Assembly (NCBI GenBank): GCA_050084515.1
Contig: CM114274.1
Coordinates: 42,160,001-42,224,000, forward strand
Source of the DNA: Blasia pusilla
Lineage: Eukaryota > Marchantiophyta > Marchantiopsida > Blasiales
Length of the DNA: 64,000 bases
Direction: 5' to 3'
The position numbers and the translations under genes were made by a program. The notes beneath the pieces were generated by a model. That model had not been told where the DNA came from. It made no database searches and saw only the letters and a program-made list of their open reading frames with translations. Below are positions 10,435-20,452 of the stretch, piece after piece (the stretch's first letter is position 1; every line of letters begins with the position of its first letter).

Positions 10435-11824
10435 GCTTACAAGGGAAATACCTTTTGCCACTTGTCTCTCTTTGGACAAAGTCATCACATGAACATGTGG
10501 GAAAGCAACAAATGTGCACCACATACACCCATGTGACACTTGAATTTACAGTGTTGTTCCTGACCCAATACATCCTTCCTATTCCATTGCCACTCAAAAC
10601 ATCTTTCGTGGCGATGATCTCCATTTTTGCCTCCCGAGCTGCTGCAATTCGCTTTGCTCTCTCCACCGTTGGCCTGCACATTCTGTTTCTCTTCACCCCA
10701 TTTCTAGACTCAAACAGAAATAATGGATTGAGATCATCCACCTTCTCTGGGTACATGTTGACATCAATCTTGGGTTGAATACAAAATGCGAAGGTCTCTG
10801 TAATGCGAACATGCTCCGAACTTCCCCCGTCTACGAGTCTGAAACCGGCACTTGTAAGATTGTCCACTTCGTCTTGAGTGCAGTTCGTGCCTACGGCGAT
10901 GGGCCAAATCGTGGGGATATTCCCGGGAGCTCCAATCGTAGCCGGATAAGACTTCCGGAAAGCGCAAGATTCATTTGGGCAGAAGAAGTACTTCAATTGA
11001 TCCCCGGTCCTCGTGAAACGATCAAAGGTTTTGAGTCCCCAAAACCCAGGCAAAGGTCATCCAGTCCTTGTACAGTTCTTATTTAGGAAAGTGCCGCATG
11101 CTCTCCTAATGCCATCAGATCCTGCCCTGCAGGTGGGTCCACGTCCTGGGTTGCTCCGAGATATATGCCACCGTTTTAGGTTGCAATCCACCTCCATTAC
11201 TAGAATCCCATATTGTTGAACCACCCCAGTGACAGGATGTTGCGAACTTCTAGCAACGGAGGGCTTTTGAAATAAAACATTCACTGATTTTGGAGAAGTA
11301 AATCCATCACGGATTTGGGACGGGTCCAGGGTCCCCGAATACCTGGGCGGTGTAATTTCCTCATCCAAATCAATCACCGGATTCGCTCGATCTCGCCTCT
11401 TCACCGCTGAAGTCAAGATACTTATCTGGTCTCCACGAGTCTCGTTCAGACTGCTCTACCACCATCTGTATGGTACGTCTTGAAACCCGGCCATGAATAT
11501 CCCCACCTATGTGTACGTCTTGCTCGAGTGGAGTTCCAGCTACGCACCGGTTAAAGGCTTCAACATACAATTTTTCATCACCAGATCTCACAGCCGCCCT
11601 GACATAGAGCTCGTAGATCGACGGCCCTTTTCCTTTTGTTATGCCTTTTGTGAGAAAGATATGGGATGCTGCAGACTGTAGCATTGCTCTTGCCTGGTCT
11701 TGTTGGCATGCCTCCACAAGTGAAATTCGTTGGCATGCTTGTGACGACCTCCAAGAGGAATGAACACTTTCTACTCCACTTGTGTTGGGGCAGAGGGCAT
11801 TTTCATGAACGTTCAATCCCTGCA

Positions 11825-12327
11825 ACGACGACAATGTTAGAAGGGAACGAAAATAATTGAGGAGTCAAAGAAATAAGCTACCTGTCGGAACCAGACGGGT
11901 TGCAGGCCCGAGGCATCCCATGAACGACTCTGCGACCCGTCGGGTCCCGACGTGTTGTAACCTTAAACCCACCTACTGCAACCCGTCGGAACCCGACGGG
12001 TTGCAAGGTCGAGGCATCCCATGAACGACTCTGTGACCCGTCGGGTCCCGACGGGTTGCACACTCGGGTTGCACCAAACATCTGGATGCAACCCGTCGGT
12101 TTCTGTCGGGTTGCACCCTTGGGCAACCCGTCGGTTTCTGTCGGGTTGCACCCTTGGGCAACCTGTCGATTTCCGTCGGGTTGCACACTCGGGCAACCCG
12201 TCGCATCCGACAGCTTGCTTGGTTTCTTGGGTTTGAAATCCATATAATTCCCACGCTTCTCACCTTGAGCTACAAATTTACAAACAATTCTCAGCGTGAG
12301 CTTGGCAAGACAAAATAGTGAACTCAC
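11825..12327 (-). other. Transposase intron with palindrome cluster 1
   Basis: On the minus strand the exon ends NFMRQ, followed by a GTGAGTT donor. The intron ends with a TTGCAG acceptor near 11,822 and the next exon resumes with the GVES motif. Inside it, at about 11,881-12,216, lie eight palindrome units. Two adjacent units share the centre TTTCT and the same flank and look like a local tandem duplication. A 50-bp flank (GAGGCATCCCATGAACGAC) is also repeated. The matching intron of X-right has only about five units. Confidence 0.75.
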
Positions 12328-14390
12328 CTGCCGCATGAAGTTTCCCCATTGTCTCATACGTACAGTCCACCAACTCAACCAAGAGCACAACTCTTTGTAC
12401 TTCCCCTCAATCGCATGCTTCCTCCACCATCCATGAAGTTCTTCTTGGCATTCCATGGCCTGCTTCAAGGTTTTGTTGTCCTTGCAGCGTTGGAGTAGAG
12501 TGACATGCTCTGTCCTCTTACTCTCCTTGATGCAAGATTTGGTGTACCGGGTCACAGACTGTTGCCAATGGAAAGCATCCGGCCTTTCCCTCTCCGGTTG
12601 AACCTCTCCACCCCAGAACACTTCCCGGATAGCAATCCACCCAGGTTGTGCATTGTCCGCCATGAACCCATAAATTTCCGGAGGTGGCCTTTTGTTTTCC
12701 TTCACCACCTCCATAAGAGTAACCAGCACATCTTCAAACTGCCAACGTCTTCTGCCTTTACTTCACAAACAAATATAGTTTTGAGTCCCTTCTCCACATG
12801 GTCAAAAACGTGAGCACCCATCATCAACCATCCGTTCAGCACTCTGTAGCAAATATCAAAGCTTACCCAGCTCCCGTAAAGATCTTCCCCTTCCCTCATT
12901 CGATCTATAAGATCGAGGCCATTCGACGGACCTGTGGTTGACATTTTGAAGACATAGGCCCTGGATCCCTCGCCTCCTTGGCCCATGAACTGCCATCTCT
13001 GAATGAATGGAAATCTGAAGTTGGCCTTGATTCTGGCAATGGCATCCATTTCGGCCGTCTTTCCATCCGTAACTCGATCGACGCAAACAAATTCATAAGC
13101 ATTCGGGATCAGCGAGAAATGCGAGATTTTCCCTGAAGTTGTTTCTCCTCAACCGTGATCTCGCCTCGCCCAGAGATTCCAAGCAATTGTTCACAAATTT
13201 GTGATGCCGTTGTGAGCTTGATCACCCCGGGCTTTGAACCCGGAGAGTTTCTGTAGACCTCGGCTACTTTCTTCGCCACATCCTCCTTGATGTGTCTTTG
13301 AATTGCATCGGTCACAAGATGAGTGTGGGAGCCAACATGAACTGCCAACCTTGTGTACTCTGACGTGGAACCCAAGTCATGGACAATGAAAAATATGTAT
13401 GCAGGACACGCTCCAACGCAGAAGGGCGATGCTTGACAATGAGGACATCGATGGCCTCCCGGCGGTATGGTGGCACCGACCTCGTATGGAGTTTCTGCAT
13501 TCTTGGGAGGGAATTGCAACGTATTGACTCGCCCGTTGCGCTCTAGATACGAGCATGCTAGACTTCTACACTCCAAGGCTCCCACGCATTGGCGGCGGGA
13601 GACAATCCAAGGACCATGTGGAATTGAGGCACTGGTCCGTTGAAGCCTGCACCATCGATGACAATCAGACTTTCTCTCCATACCCTTCAGGCGTCCTCCA
13701 TCCTTCTTTTGAGCAGGAGCAGCAAGTGGAGGCAACTCAAAAATGCAATTACCATCGTACGTGGGCGGCAGCTCGTTGACAAGAATGTGCTTGAACATTT
13801 TCAAGGGCAGAGACGAAAGCAAACTATTGCCTGATACTCGCAAGAGGAACGAGTAGGTGGACAGAGGGCCCGATTGGTGTCCGACAGATCCACTGAGGTT
13901 GATAACATCCGGAATCTCTTCAGGAAAAACAACATTGTTACGGCGTGCAAAGTTGGAGTCGGCCGGATCTGGCAGAGCTTGGAGTTGCAAACGAGAGCTC
14001 GGAGCACTAGGAAATTCTAGACCGTCTACTTGGGAAACAGAGACGAATTCAGGGGGGGCCAGTAAACTCTATATTGACCATTTGGTAGAGGTAGGAGATT
14101 CCATACTTTACGGTCTGAGGTCACTGGCTGGACCGTCTCACCTATTATGTCTTCCGTACCGTCCACCCTAACATCTTTGGATACAAAGATGGTTCCAATT
14201 TGAAGAAGAAATTGAACAAACAAAAAAATTTCATCCATTGCTATGAAAGACTCACGAGCTTGGGGTCGAATGATTTCCGATTGAGGAAGGCCCGCCTGAT
14301 GACTACCACAAGTGAGCTTAACATAATTATCCATTCCAAGAAGATTCCTACGGGAGGAGACTGAGAATAAGAATGAGAATGAGAATATTT

Positions 14391-14398
14391 AATTTATA
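14391..14398 (-). promoter_or_regulatory. TATA box of the X-left transposase gene
   Basis: The minus strand reads CACTATAAATTAAA about 60 bp before the first ATG of the transposase frame. The same sequence is kept in X-right near 34,038, although surrounding bases differ. Confidence 0.55.
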
Positions 14399-14605
14399 GT
14401 GAATAGGAAAGAGATACTCTTGACAGATTTTTACTGACAAGATGAATTCGGTGGGTGACATTGTCTGACACAATGGATCCAATTCTGTAACACATTCAAT
14501 TCTGTTGCAATATGTTACCGGATTTGGGAAGTTGAGGGTTGCGCATCACACTTGGAACCAGTCGGAGTCCTGGTAACTCAAAAATTACCCGAAGCTAACC
14601 GAAGC

Positions 14606-15128
14606 CTGCAACCCGTCGGCATCGGACGGGTTGCACGCTTCTGCTAAACATTGTCGAAGTGAGCAACCCGTCGCTCTCCGACGAGTTGCTCGGATACCGC
14701 TCCTTCTTTCCCGAAGATACCGGAGGTGCGCAAACCGTCTGTTCCCGACGAGTTTCGCGGGTGCCTCGCCTTTTAGCCCAAAGACGGCGAGGCGTGCAAC
14801 CCGTCGCCCTCCAACGGGTTGCGCAAGGGCCTCGCCTTGTGGTGCAGCCAGCCAGACTCCGACGACTTGCACGGGAAGCCCTTGTTCTTAACCCTTGATG
14901 AGGGAAGCGTGCAACCCAACGGTCTCCGACGGATTGCCCAAGATACGTCCCAAACACGGCGGAGGCGCGCAATATGTCGGTCTCCGACGGGTTGCGCGGG
15001 TACCTCGCGTTGTTTTCCGAAGACGACGGAGGTGCTCAACCCGTCGGTCTCCGACGGGTTGCTCGCGCACGTGGCGACGTACCCAGGATGGCGGAGCCGC
15101 GCAACCTGTCGGACTCCGACGGGTTGCC
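14606..15128. repeat. Palindrome cluster 2, in the divergent promoter of X-left
   Basis: Nine units spaced roughly 55-68 bp apart, each near the pattern arm CAACCCGTCGG, 3-nt centre, complementary arm. Units start near 14,608, 14,663, 14,731, 14,796, 14,845, 14,911, 14,970, 15,036 and 15,102. Some are strongly decayed on one arm. The cluster fills the space between the two TATA boxes of the divergent genes. X-right has about ten matching units at 33,271-33,870. Confidence 0.85.
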
Positions 15129-15216
15129 ATTTTTCACGTCCGGACTTCCGTAACATCCAGCACGTCGCCGTCGAAAGGACGACGGGACCCAACGGTCAGC
15201 CCAACGGCTAGAAAAG

Positions 15217-15224
15217 TATAAATA
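15217..15224 (+). promoter_or_regulatory. TATA box of the X-left methyltransferase gene
   Basis: TATAAATA lies in AAAAGTATAAATATAGC, about 270 bp before the first ATG at 15,495. X-right keeps the same box (complement of about 33,172-33,184), so it is a conserved promoter element of X. Confidence 0.6.
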
Positions 15225-16708
15225 TAGCAGAAATCGCTCATTTCCGGTTTCTCATTTCGCGATCTTCATTCCTCACTCTCCCGCGTAGCTGCTGATCAGA
15301 TACGAAGGGGCATTTCACACGGCGACACATCGCGAGTCGATAGGAGGGAACGAGAGCGAGACCGTTCGACGCAACGACAGCGAGATGGTTCGACCGAGCG
15401 ATTGTGGGACGATTTGAGCTACCCATCAAGGCGATTCGATCTCCCATCTCGACATCAGCAAGGCGATTGATCAAGGGATTCGTCGTGGACATAGGTGGAG
15501 GCATTTCCGGAAAAAATGAGGAGGAAAAAATCACAAGCCAACAAGTCTGGGAGCTTCACTCCGAAGTCCATTAGGACTCCTGCGTCACCTTTTCCTGGGC
15601 CTTGTTCGGCGAATGAAATTAGGCAACAGGAAATCGAGGAGCGGGAAAGGGAAGCGGAGATGCACAACCAAGTGCTTCTTGCGAGACGTGTTCAAGAGGT
15701 GCTAGAGAAACAGAACGCAGAGGCTGAGACGTCACAGGCCTTGAAGAAAAGGATCGCCGACAAAAAGAGAGAAAAGAAGCGTCTAGACGCGTCGGTGAGG
15801 AGGGCAGAATTGGCTAAAGCGAGGAGGGAAAAAGCGATAGCCATTGACGATAGCCCAGCCCGTCCAACCGCAAGTGTTGAGATGCAGGAAATGTCCCCCA
15901 CGAAGTCCGGGGACACAATCAACATAGTGGAAACGCCAGAAGTTGAAATCGATGACGACGAGGTCATAAGGACCGCCAACGTGGAGATGGTGGACATGGC
16001 CGAAGGAGCCAGAGAGCGGTCATTCTCGACTCCAAGCCCGACGGAGGACATAGATCTCTATCGGATCGACGAGTTCCCAGTCGATTTGCCCCCCTGTCTC
16101 AGACAAGTTAGCTGGTCAAGAAACCGACCCCATTTTCGAGCGGGTAAGAGAGGTTCTGGATTTTTTGAATTATGTGAATTTCAATTCATTGGGATTTCAG
16201 TGTAGCTTATTCCTCTTGTCCCGGTTCTGAAAGGTGGTAAAGCAGATGGCACTCATGGAGGGCCACAACACCCCGGGGATTCCACTCTGCCGATTGCGGA
16301 CAATGGAATACATCCGCAAAATTCAGTCCGACGAGGACATCGCGAAGCTAAAAAAATCGGCGGCGACAGCATCCTACGTCGACAGCTTTCCTCCCTTCTA
16401 TGTTCAGCCTTACGACGAGCATGGAACCCAAGCTCTGGTTACCGAGGAGGACTTGGAAAAGCTTGACACATTCTGGAGGATGCGAGACCAGGACTTCAGA
16501 AGGCAAGTTGAGGGCACGGAATTCAGCTGGATGAGGAATCTGCATTTCTTCATCTGGGATGGAAATCAAAGGTTCATGGCGTGGACCAAGTTTGCGGAGG
16601 AGCGGCCCAACTCATTGGAGGCACATTTCTGCGTGAAGGCAGTGGTCCTTCACCCATACCCTCATCACATGGCGACGGTGGAGATGGCAATGCATGCCAT
16701 GAACACGT

Positions 16709-17450
16709 GAGTATCTTTAACACTTTCGCAACTCGTCGGACTCCGACGAGTTGCTCGATTGATGAATGGGTTAGGTTTGTTTTTGCCGAAAGCAACTCGT
16801 CGGACTCCGACGGGTTGCTCGACTCCACGCTTTTTCGGATGTGTTTTTAAGATTGCAACTCGTCGGACTCCGAGGACTTGTTTGATTGAACATAGATTTA
16901 ACTAGTTTTTGGCCCAAAGCAAATCGTCCGAGTCCGACGGGTTGCTCGACAAGCCGCCTTGTGAGGATGTTTTTTGAAGAATGCAACTCGTCGGAATCCG
17001 ACGAGTTGTTCGAGTGACTACAGGTTTAGAAGGTTTTTTCCTCAAAGCAACCTGTCGAAGACCGATGGGTTGCTTGCCTCGAAGTTGCAACCCGTCGGAC
17101 TCCGACGGGTTGATTTCGGCCAAAAATAGTTTCGAGGCAAGCAACCCGTCGGACTCCGACGGGTTGCTTTGGGGAAAAAACCTTCTAAACCTGCAGTCAC
17201 TCGAACAACTTGTCGGAGTCCGACGAGTTGCATTCTTCAAAACATCGCGGATAAGCGCTTTGTCGAGCAACCCGTCGGACTCCGACAGTTTGCTTACCAG
17301 GCATTAGCAAATCTGAATGCAATCCATCGGACTCCGACGAGTTGCATCATTTAGCTCGTTGCTAGAATCCGACCTTGAGCTGTGACGACCCGTCGGACTC
17401 CGACGGTTGCGTGAACCATGTTATTTCCTCGACGGGTTGAGTTTGGATGT
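16709..17450 (+). repeat. Palindrome cluster 3: 12-unit array in an intron
   Basis: Units start at 16,728, 16,792, 16,855, 16,919, 16,983, 17,047, 17,087, 17,141, 17,205, 17,267, 17,319 and 17,385. The first six are 63-64 bp apart. Most read GCAACYCGTCGGACTCC plus the complementary arm. Both arms often share the same variant (CTCG with CGAG, CCCG with CGGG). The array lies wholly within an intron that opens with AACACGTGAGTATC. The spacers are about 37 bp; several are related and lie in inverted order around 17,110. X-right has 12 units at 31,381-32,135. Confidence 0.9.
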
Positions 17451-19455
17451 GCGGATTGTATCGGAGGGGAATGTCATCCACCATGGATCCAGGATGCGAT
17501 CGGGTGAGGAAGGTGGTTACGACGCACCTTGAGAGAGTACAGGGGTTCTTGGGCGATGCCTTCGTCAATCGATGCTTGCAAAGGGTGCTCAGATTAAGAA
17601 GAAAACTTGGGCAAACAAGTTTATTTCTCAAGATGCACCAGTAACCATCCTTTGCGGACGAAGATATAGGCCGCGAAGAAAAGCGCCGTGACCGAGCCGA
17701 GCGGAGGGAGAAGGTATCTGCGTCTGAGCGCTAAATTCATCCAAGCTCCAGATTCTGGCTGCAACGAAATACACGGCGAGCAAGATGCGGCGATACATCA
17801 AGATTCTCAACCCCGAACTTGGTCCGGAGTTCTACAAGGAGGAGCCAAGGCGATTATCAAGCGCCAAATGAAGAGGGATGAAAATCCGCATGGTCGGATT
17901 GGGGAGAAAGTGTCGCTGGATCGCGTGCATCGGTTTGCGTTGTCCGGGATAAGCAAGTTCGGAGGATACGATCAAGAAAATCGATCTCGAGGGCTAAGAG
18001 GCCTAGAAGAGGGCGGCACACCATCCTCCGGGTGTGTCCGATCCATGATCTCGCATTGGCTACGCGAATGGTCGTCCGGGACGCGCGTTATGGTAATCGG
18101 GAAGTCCGTCGGCCGACGGATGATGCAAGCGAGCTCGAAGATTAGAGCCCATTCCGCCGGAAGCAAACCTTGAAAGTTCCGAGATTTCGAGGTTTGGCTC
18201 GACGACATCCGGGACAAGCCAACCAAAACCAGGATTCAAGACCATGTTCAAGGTTTGCATCCTCCTCGTGCAGAGCTTGACGAAGAAGTAGAGGGGAACA
18301 AACGGGATCAAGCGAAGAAGAAGCAAGATCTCTGAGAGCAGGCGGCCGATTCTGTTCGACTAAAAGCGCCCAACGGATGGTCTTCGTGTACCTCGCCCGT
18401 GTAAGAACGCAGTACGTGGGGAAAATTACCGGTAGCCTTGAAATTGTGGGCTTCGCCGCCGGATGCAGAGACATTCTCCATGTACGACGTGGAGATGGGG
18501 CAACACATGTCCGATTGGGAGGTGGAGAATTGCCCCATTTGGCTCAACTTCAACGACCCTGAAGACATCACGGATAAGGACTTACGAGTGCTTCATGATG
18601 CAGTGGCCTCAGGACAAGACAACATCCCCAATTTCATCCAGCCTGAAGACTTCTTCGGAGGAGATGCAGAAGAGCAGGCCCCTGAGACAGCTGAGTTGGC
18701 TTCCAAGGTCCGCACAGCCAAAGACAAATCCACAGCGGGTCTCAAAGGCAAGGCGAGGGGAGGGAAAAATTCAGAGGCCGAGTCTTCCCAAAGAGAGGCT
18801 GAAGATTCAAGGCCAAAGGCGGAATCGTCCGGACGAGCGGGGAGAGAGGGTCGGACCAGGTCCTCGGCGAAAAAAACGCCACGAGAATCTGAGATCATAG
18901 AAACCCCGACAAGCCGTCCCCAGGCTAGGGAGAAGCGGAAGCGAGAGGTGCCCGGGTTGTCCCAAGGAGAATACAACCCATCATCCTTGGGAAGACACAG
19001 ACAAACAACGACTCGGACAAGTGTCCTCCTTCAGTTCACTCCTTTATTGGATGAGCTGAAGAGCTTCAGTTCTCAAGCGTCGACACCAGCCATCGAAAAA
19101 TTGCCAATGCTGGGACGAAAGCTCCAACGAAACAGGCATGCTGCTTGGACGGTGAATGGAGTGGTCGAAGAGGTTGCGGTGGATCTCTTGATCGCCGATC
19201 TGCCCTGGGGATTGCGACTTTGGGGCAAGAATCCGTCGGACAAGGTACCTGAGTGGAATGTGTCGCTCTCTTATGACCAGATTGCACTTTTGTTCTCCTT
19301 TGCAGACGCCTATCTGAGTGGCAGGGGCTGCTTCTTGGTGTTGACTGGAGGGAGCGAGGACGAGCTCTTCAACCTCCAGTGCGTCAAGAGGTTGCTAAAG
19401 TGGAGGACGGCATAATCGTGGATCATAAAAAAGAGTACCCACTCCGATCCGCGAC

Positions 19456-19939
19456 GAGTCAGATTCGGGTAAATCTCAATTCTTGAACTATACTTTCAAT
19501 TATATTCTAATGATGTGTATAATGAGAGTCAATCTGGATTTTTTTTGTCCGTGAGCAGCCCATGCTCGGCTGAGAGCAACCCGTCGGTTTCCGATGGGTT
19601 GCATCTTTCCCACATACACAGGGAAAACCACTCCAATCCGCGACGAGTCAGAACTGGGAAAACCCAAAATCAACTGCAACCTGTCGGAACCCGACGGGTT
19701 GCAGTTGCTTTTGGGTTTTCCCAATTGATTTTGGTTTTTGGATGCAACCCGTCTGATAGTGACGGGTTGCTCTCAGGCGAGCATGGGCTGCTCTAGGCCA
19801 GCAACCCGTCGCCTTCCGACGGGTTGCTCACGGACAAAAACAACAAAGCCCGACGGGTTGATCCAAAGTCAGTTATTGAAAATGTTCTCAAGGCGACTTC
19901 TTTAGTTTCTGACATTGTTTCCAACGTGCTGATTTACAG
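19456..19939 (+). repeat. Palindrome cluster 4, in the intron between methyltransferase motifs
   Basis: Four complete units (about 19,576, 19,675, 19,743, 19,801) and a half unit at 19,849 lie in an intron that splits the methyltransferase domain between motif IV and the SAM motif. Donor is GTAAATC after ATTCGG, acceptor TTTACAG before the ATGGACCATTC exon. A 30-bp flank (CCAATCCGCGACGAGTCAGA) repeats the end of the preceding exon at 19,632, so exon sequence has been copied into the array. X-right has about seven units here. Confidence 0.8.
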
Positions 19940-20452
19940 ATGGACCATTCCTACGTCTACTGCTTCGTTCGGCCCGAGCACAATTTCCAGGTGTTCAAGA
20001 TCCAGGATCCTATGGATCCATGCTCAGATGGGTATAGCTTAGATAGTTTGTACAATTCCCCCCCGGGAATTTACATGCAAGACAGTACCCCACTTCTGGG
20101 AGGAAGGGAAAAGTCGCTAGCCCTGATGCAAACGCTCATCGAGCTCTGCTCAAGGCCGGGTGACTTGGTGTTCGATTTAGTGGGACTTTCACGGGCAAGT
20201 ATCAAAGGCGCCTGGCAGAGTGGCAGGAACATTCTTTGCCTCGAGGGAAGGCAGGAACTGTTTGACCTTTGCAGGGAGGCAAAGGCGTATCATCTGAAAG
20301 GCTCGTTGGGGCGTACAACTCTCCACCGAAGCCGAGAGCTCCGGTTCCAGAGCCACCCTTGGTAGTGACTCCATCGTCACTTCCAACGATTCCCAAAATT
20401 GGGAGGGCAAGGCCGAAAGTGATTTTGCAAGAGCTCTCGAACGATGACGAGT

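Larger units (their letters stand above)
10403..14341 (-). pseudogene. X-left MULE-type transposase
   Basis: Transcribed right to left from a TATA box at 14,391-14,398. Readable parts in order: an N-terminal region; a Cys-rich segment RRQCVGALECRSLACSYLE (WRKY-GCM1-like by pattern); a CPHCQ..CVGAC cluster; MMGAHVFDHVEKG; GFMADNAQPGWIAIREVF with FHW about 30 residues later (second Asp, as in MULE transposases), near 12,655; an intron at about 11,825-12,327; then GVESVHSSW near 11,771, the likely catalytic Glu; and a C-terminal SWIM finger, CSC...CKH, at 10,433-10,495. Gypsy1 cuts the frame two bases after the SWIM His codon. Frameshifts near 13,130 and 11,400 also break it. Family function is DDE cut-and-paste transposition in the nucleus. 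The first catalytic Asp is not certain. Confidence 0.8.
15495..20452 (+). pseudogene. X-left ParB-like / beta-class DNA methyltransferase gene
   Basis: A multi-exon gene. Exon 1 (15,495 to about 16,142, ending before a GTAAGAG donor) encodes a basic start and a Glu/Lys/Arg-rich coiled coil, then acidic residues. Exon 2 (to about 16,708, GTGAGTA donor) has FPPFYVQPYDEHG and FFIWDGNQRFMAW (16,555-16,572), resembling the ParB/sulfiredoxin fold signature. After an intron full of palindromes, the 17,450-18,430 part is broken by stops. Exon 18,438-19,415 ends with LLIADLPWGL (19,197-19,208), motif IV of adenine/N4-cytosine methyltransferases. The next exon (from 19,940) has GGREKSLALMQTLIELC and SRPGDLVFDLVGLSRAS (20,171-20,191), the SAM-binding motif in beta-class order. 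A stop at 19,413 sits where X-right has Gln. DLPW replaces DPPW and the FxGxG motif is weak, so activity is doubtful. Confidence 0.65.

Noticed and set aside
10425-10778. 117-codon plus-strand frame, and its counterpart at 37,234-37,581
   Set aside because: Antisense to the SWIM-containing exon of the transposase. It is kept only because the transposase is kept.
12505-12813. 102-codon plus-strand frame
   Set aside because: Antisense shadow of the ADNAQ exon of the transposase.
10431-14341. KDZ-type transposase with TET/JBP partner as an alternative for X
   Set aside because: The ADNAQ...FHW block, GVES.H and the SWIM finger fit the Mutator-like family better, and the partner gene has methyltransferase motifs, not a dioxygenase HxD signature.
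14595-15192. Overlapping open frames on both strands rich in RRPTGC / NPSESDG repeats
   Set aside because: They are translations of the palindrome clusters, which lack stops in several frames. They are not conserved as proteins between the X copies. The same holds at 11,963-12,263, 16,771-17,270 and 33,187-33,800.
15495-16205. Reading exon 1 of the methyltransferase gene to its full open end (16,205)
   Set aside because: X-right and the GTAAGAG donor at about 16,142 indicate that the last 20 codons are intron.
16728-17410. CRISPR array
   Set aside because: Palindromic repeats with spacers of similar length look like one, but the repeats vary, some spacers repeat, no cas gene is present, and the array lies in an intron of a eukaryotic transposon.
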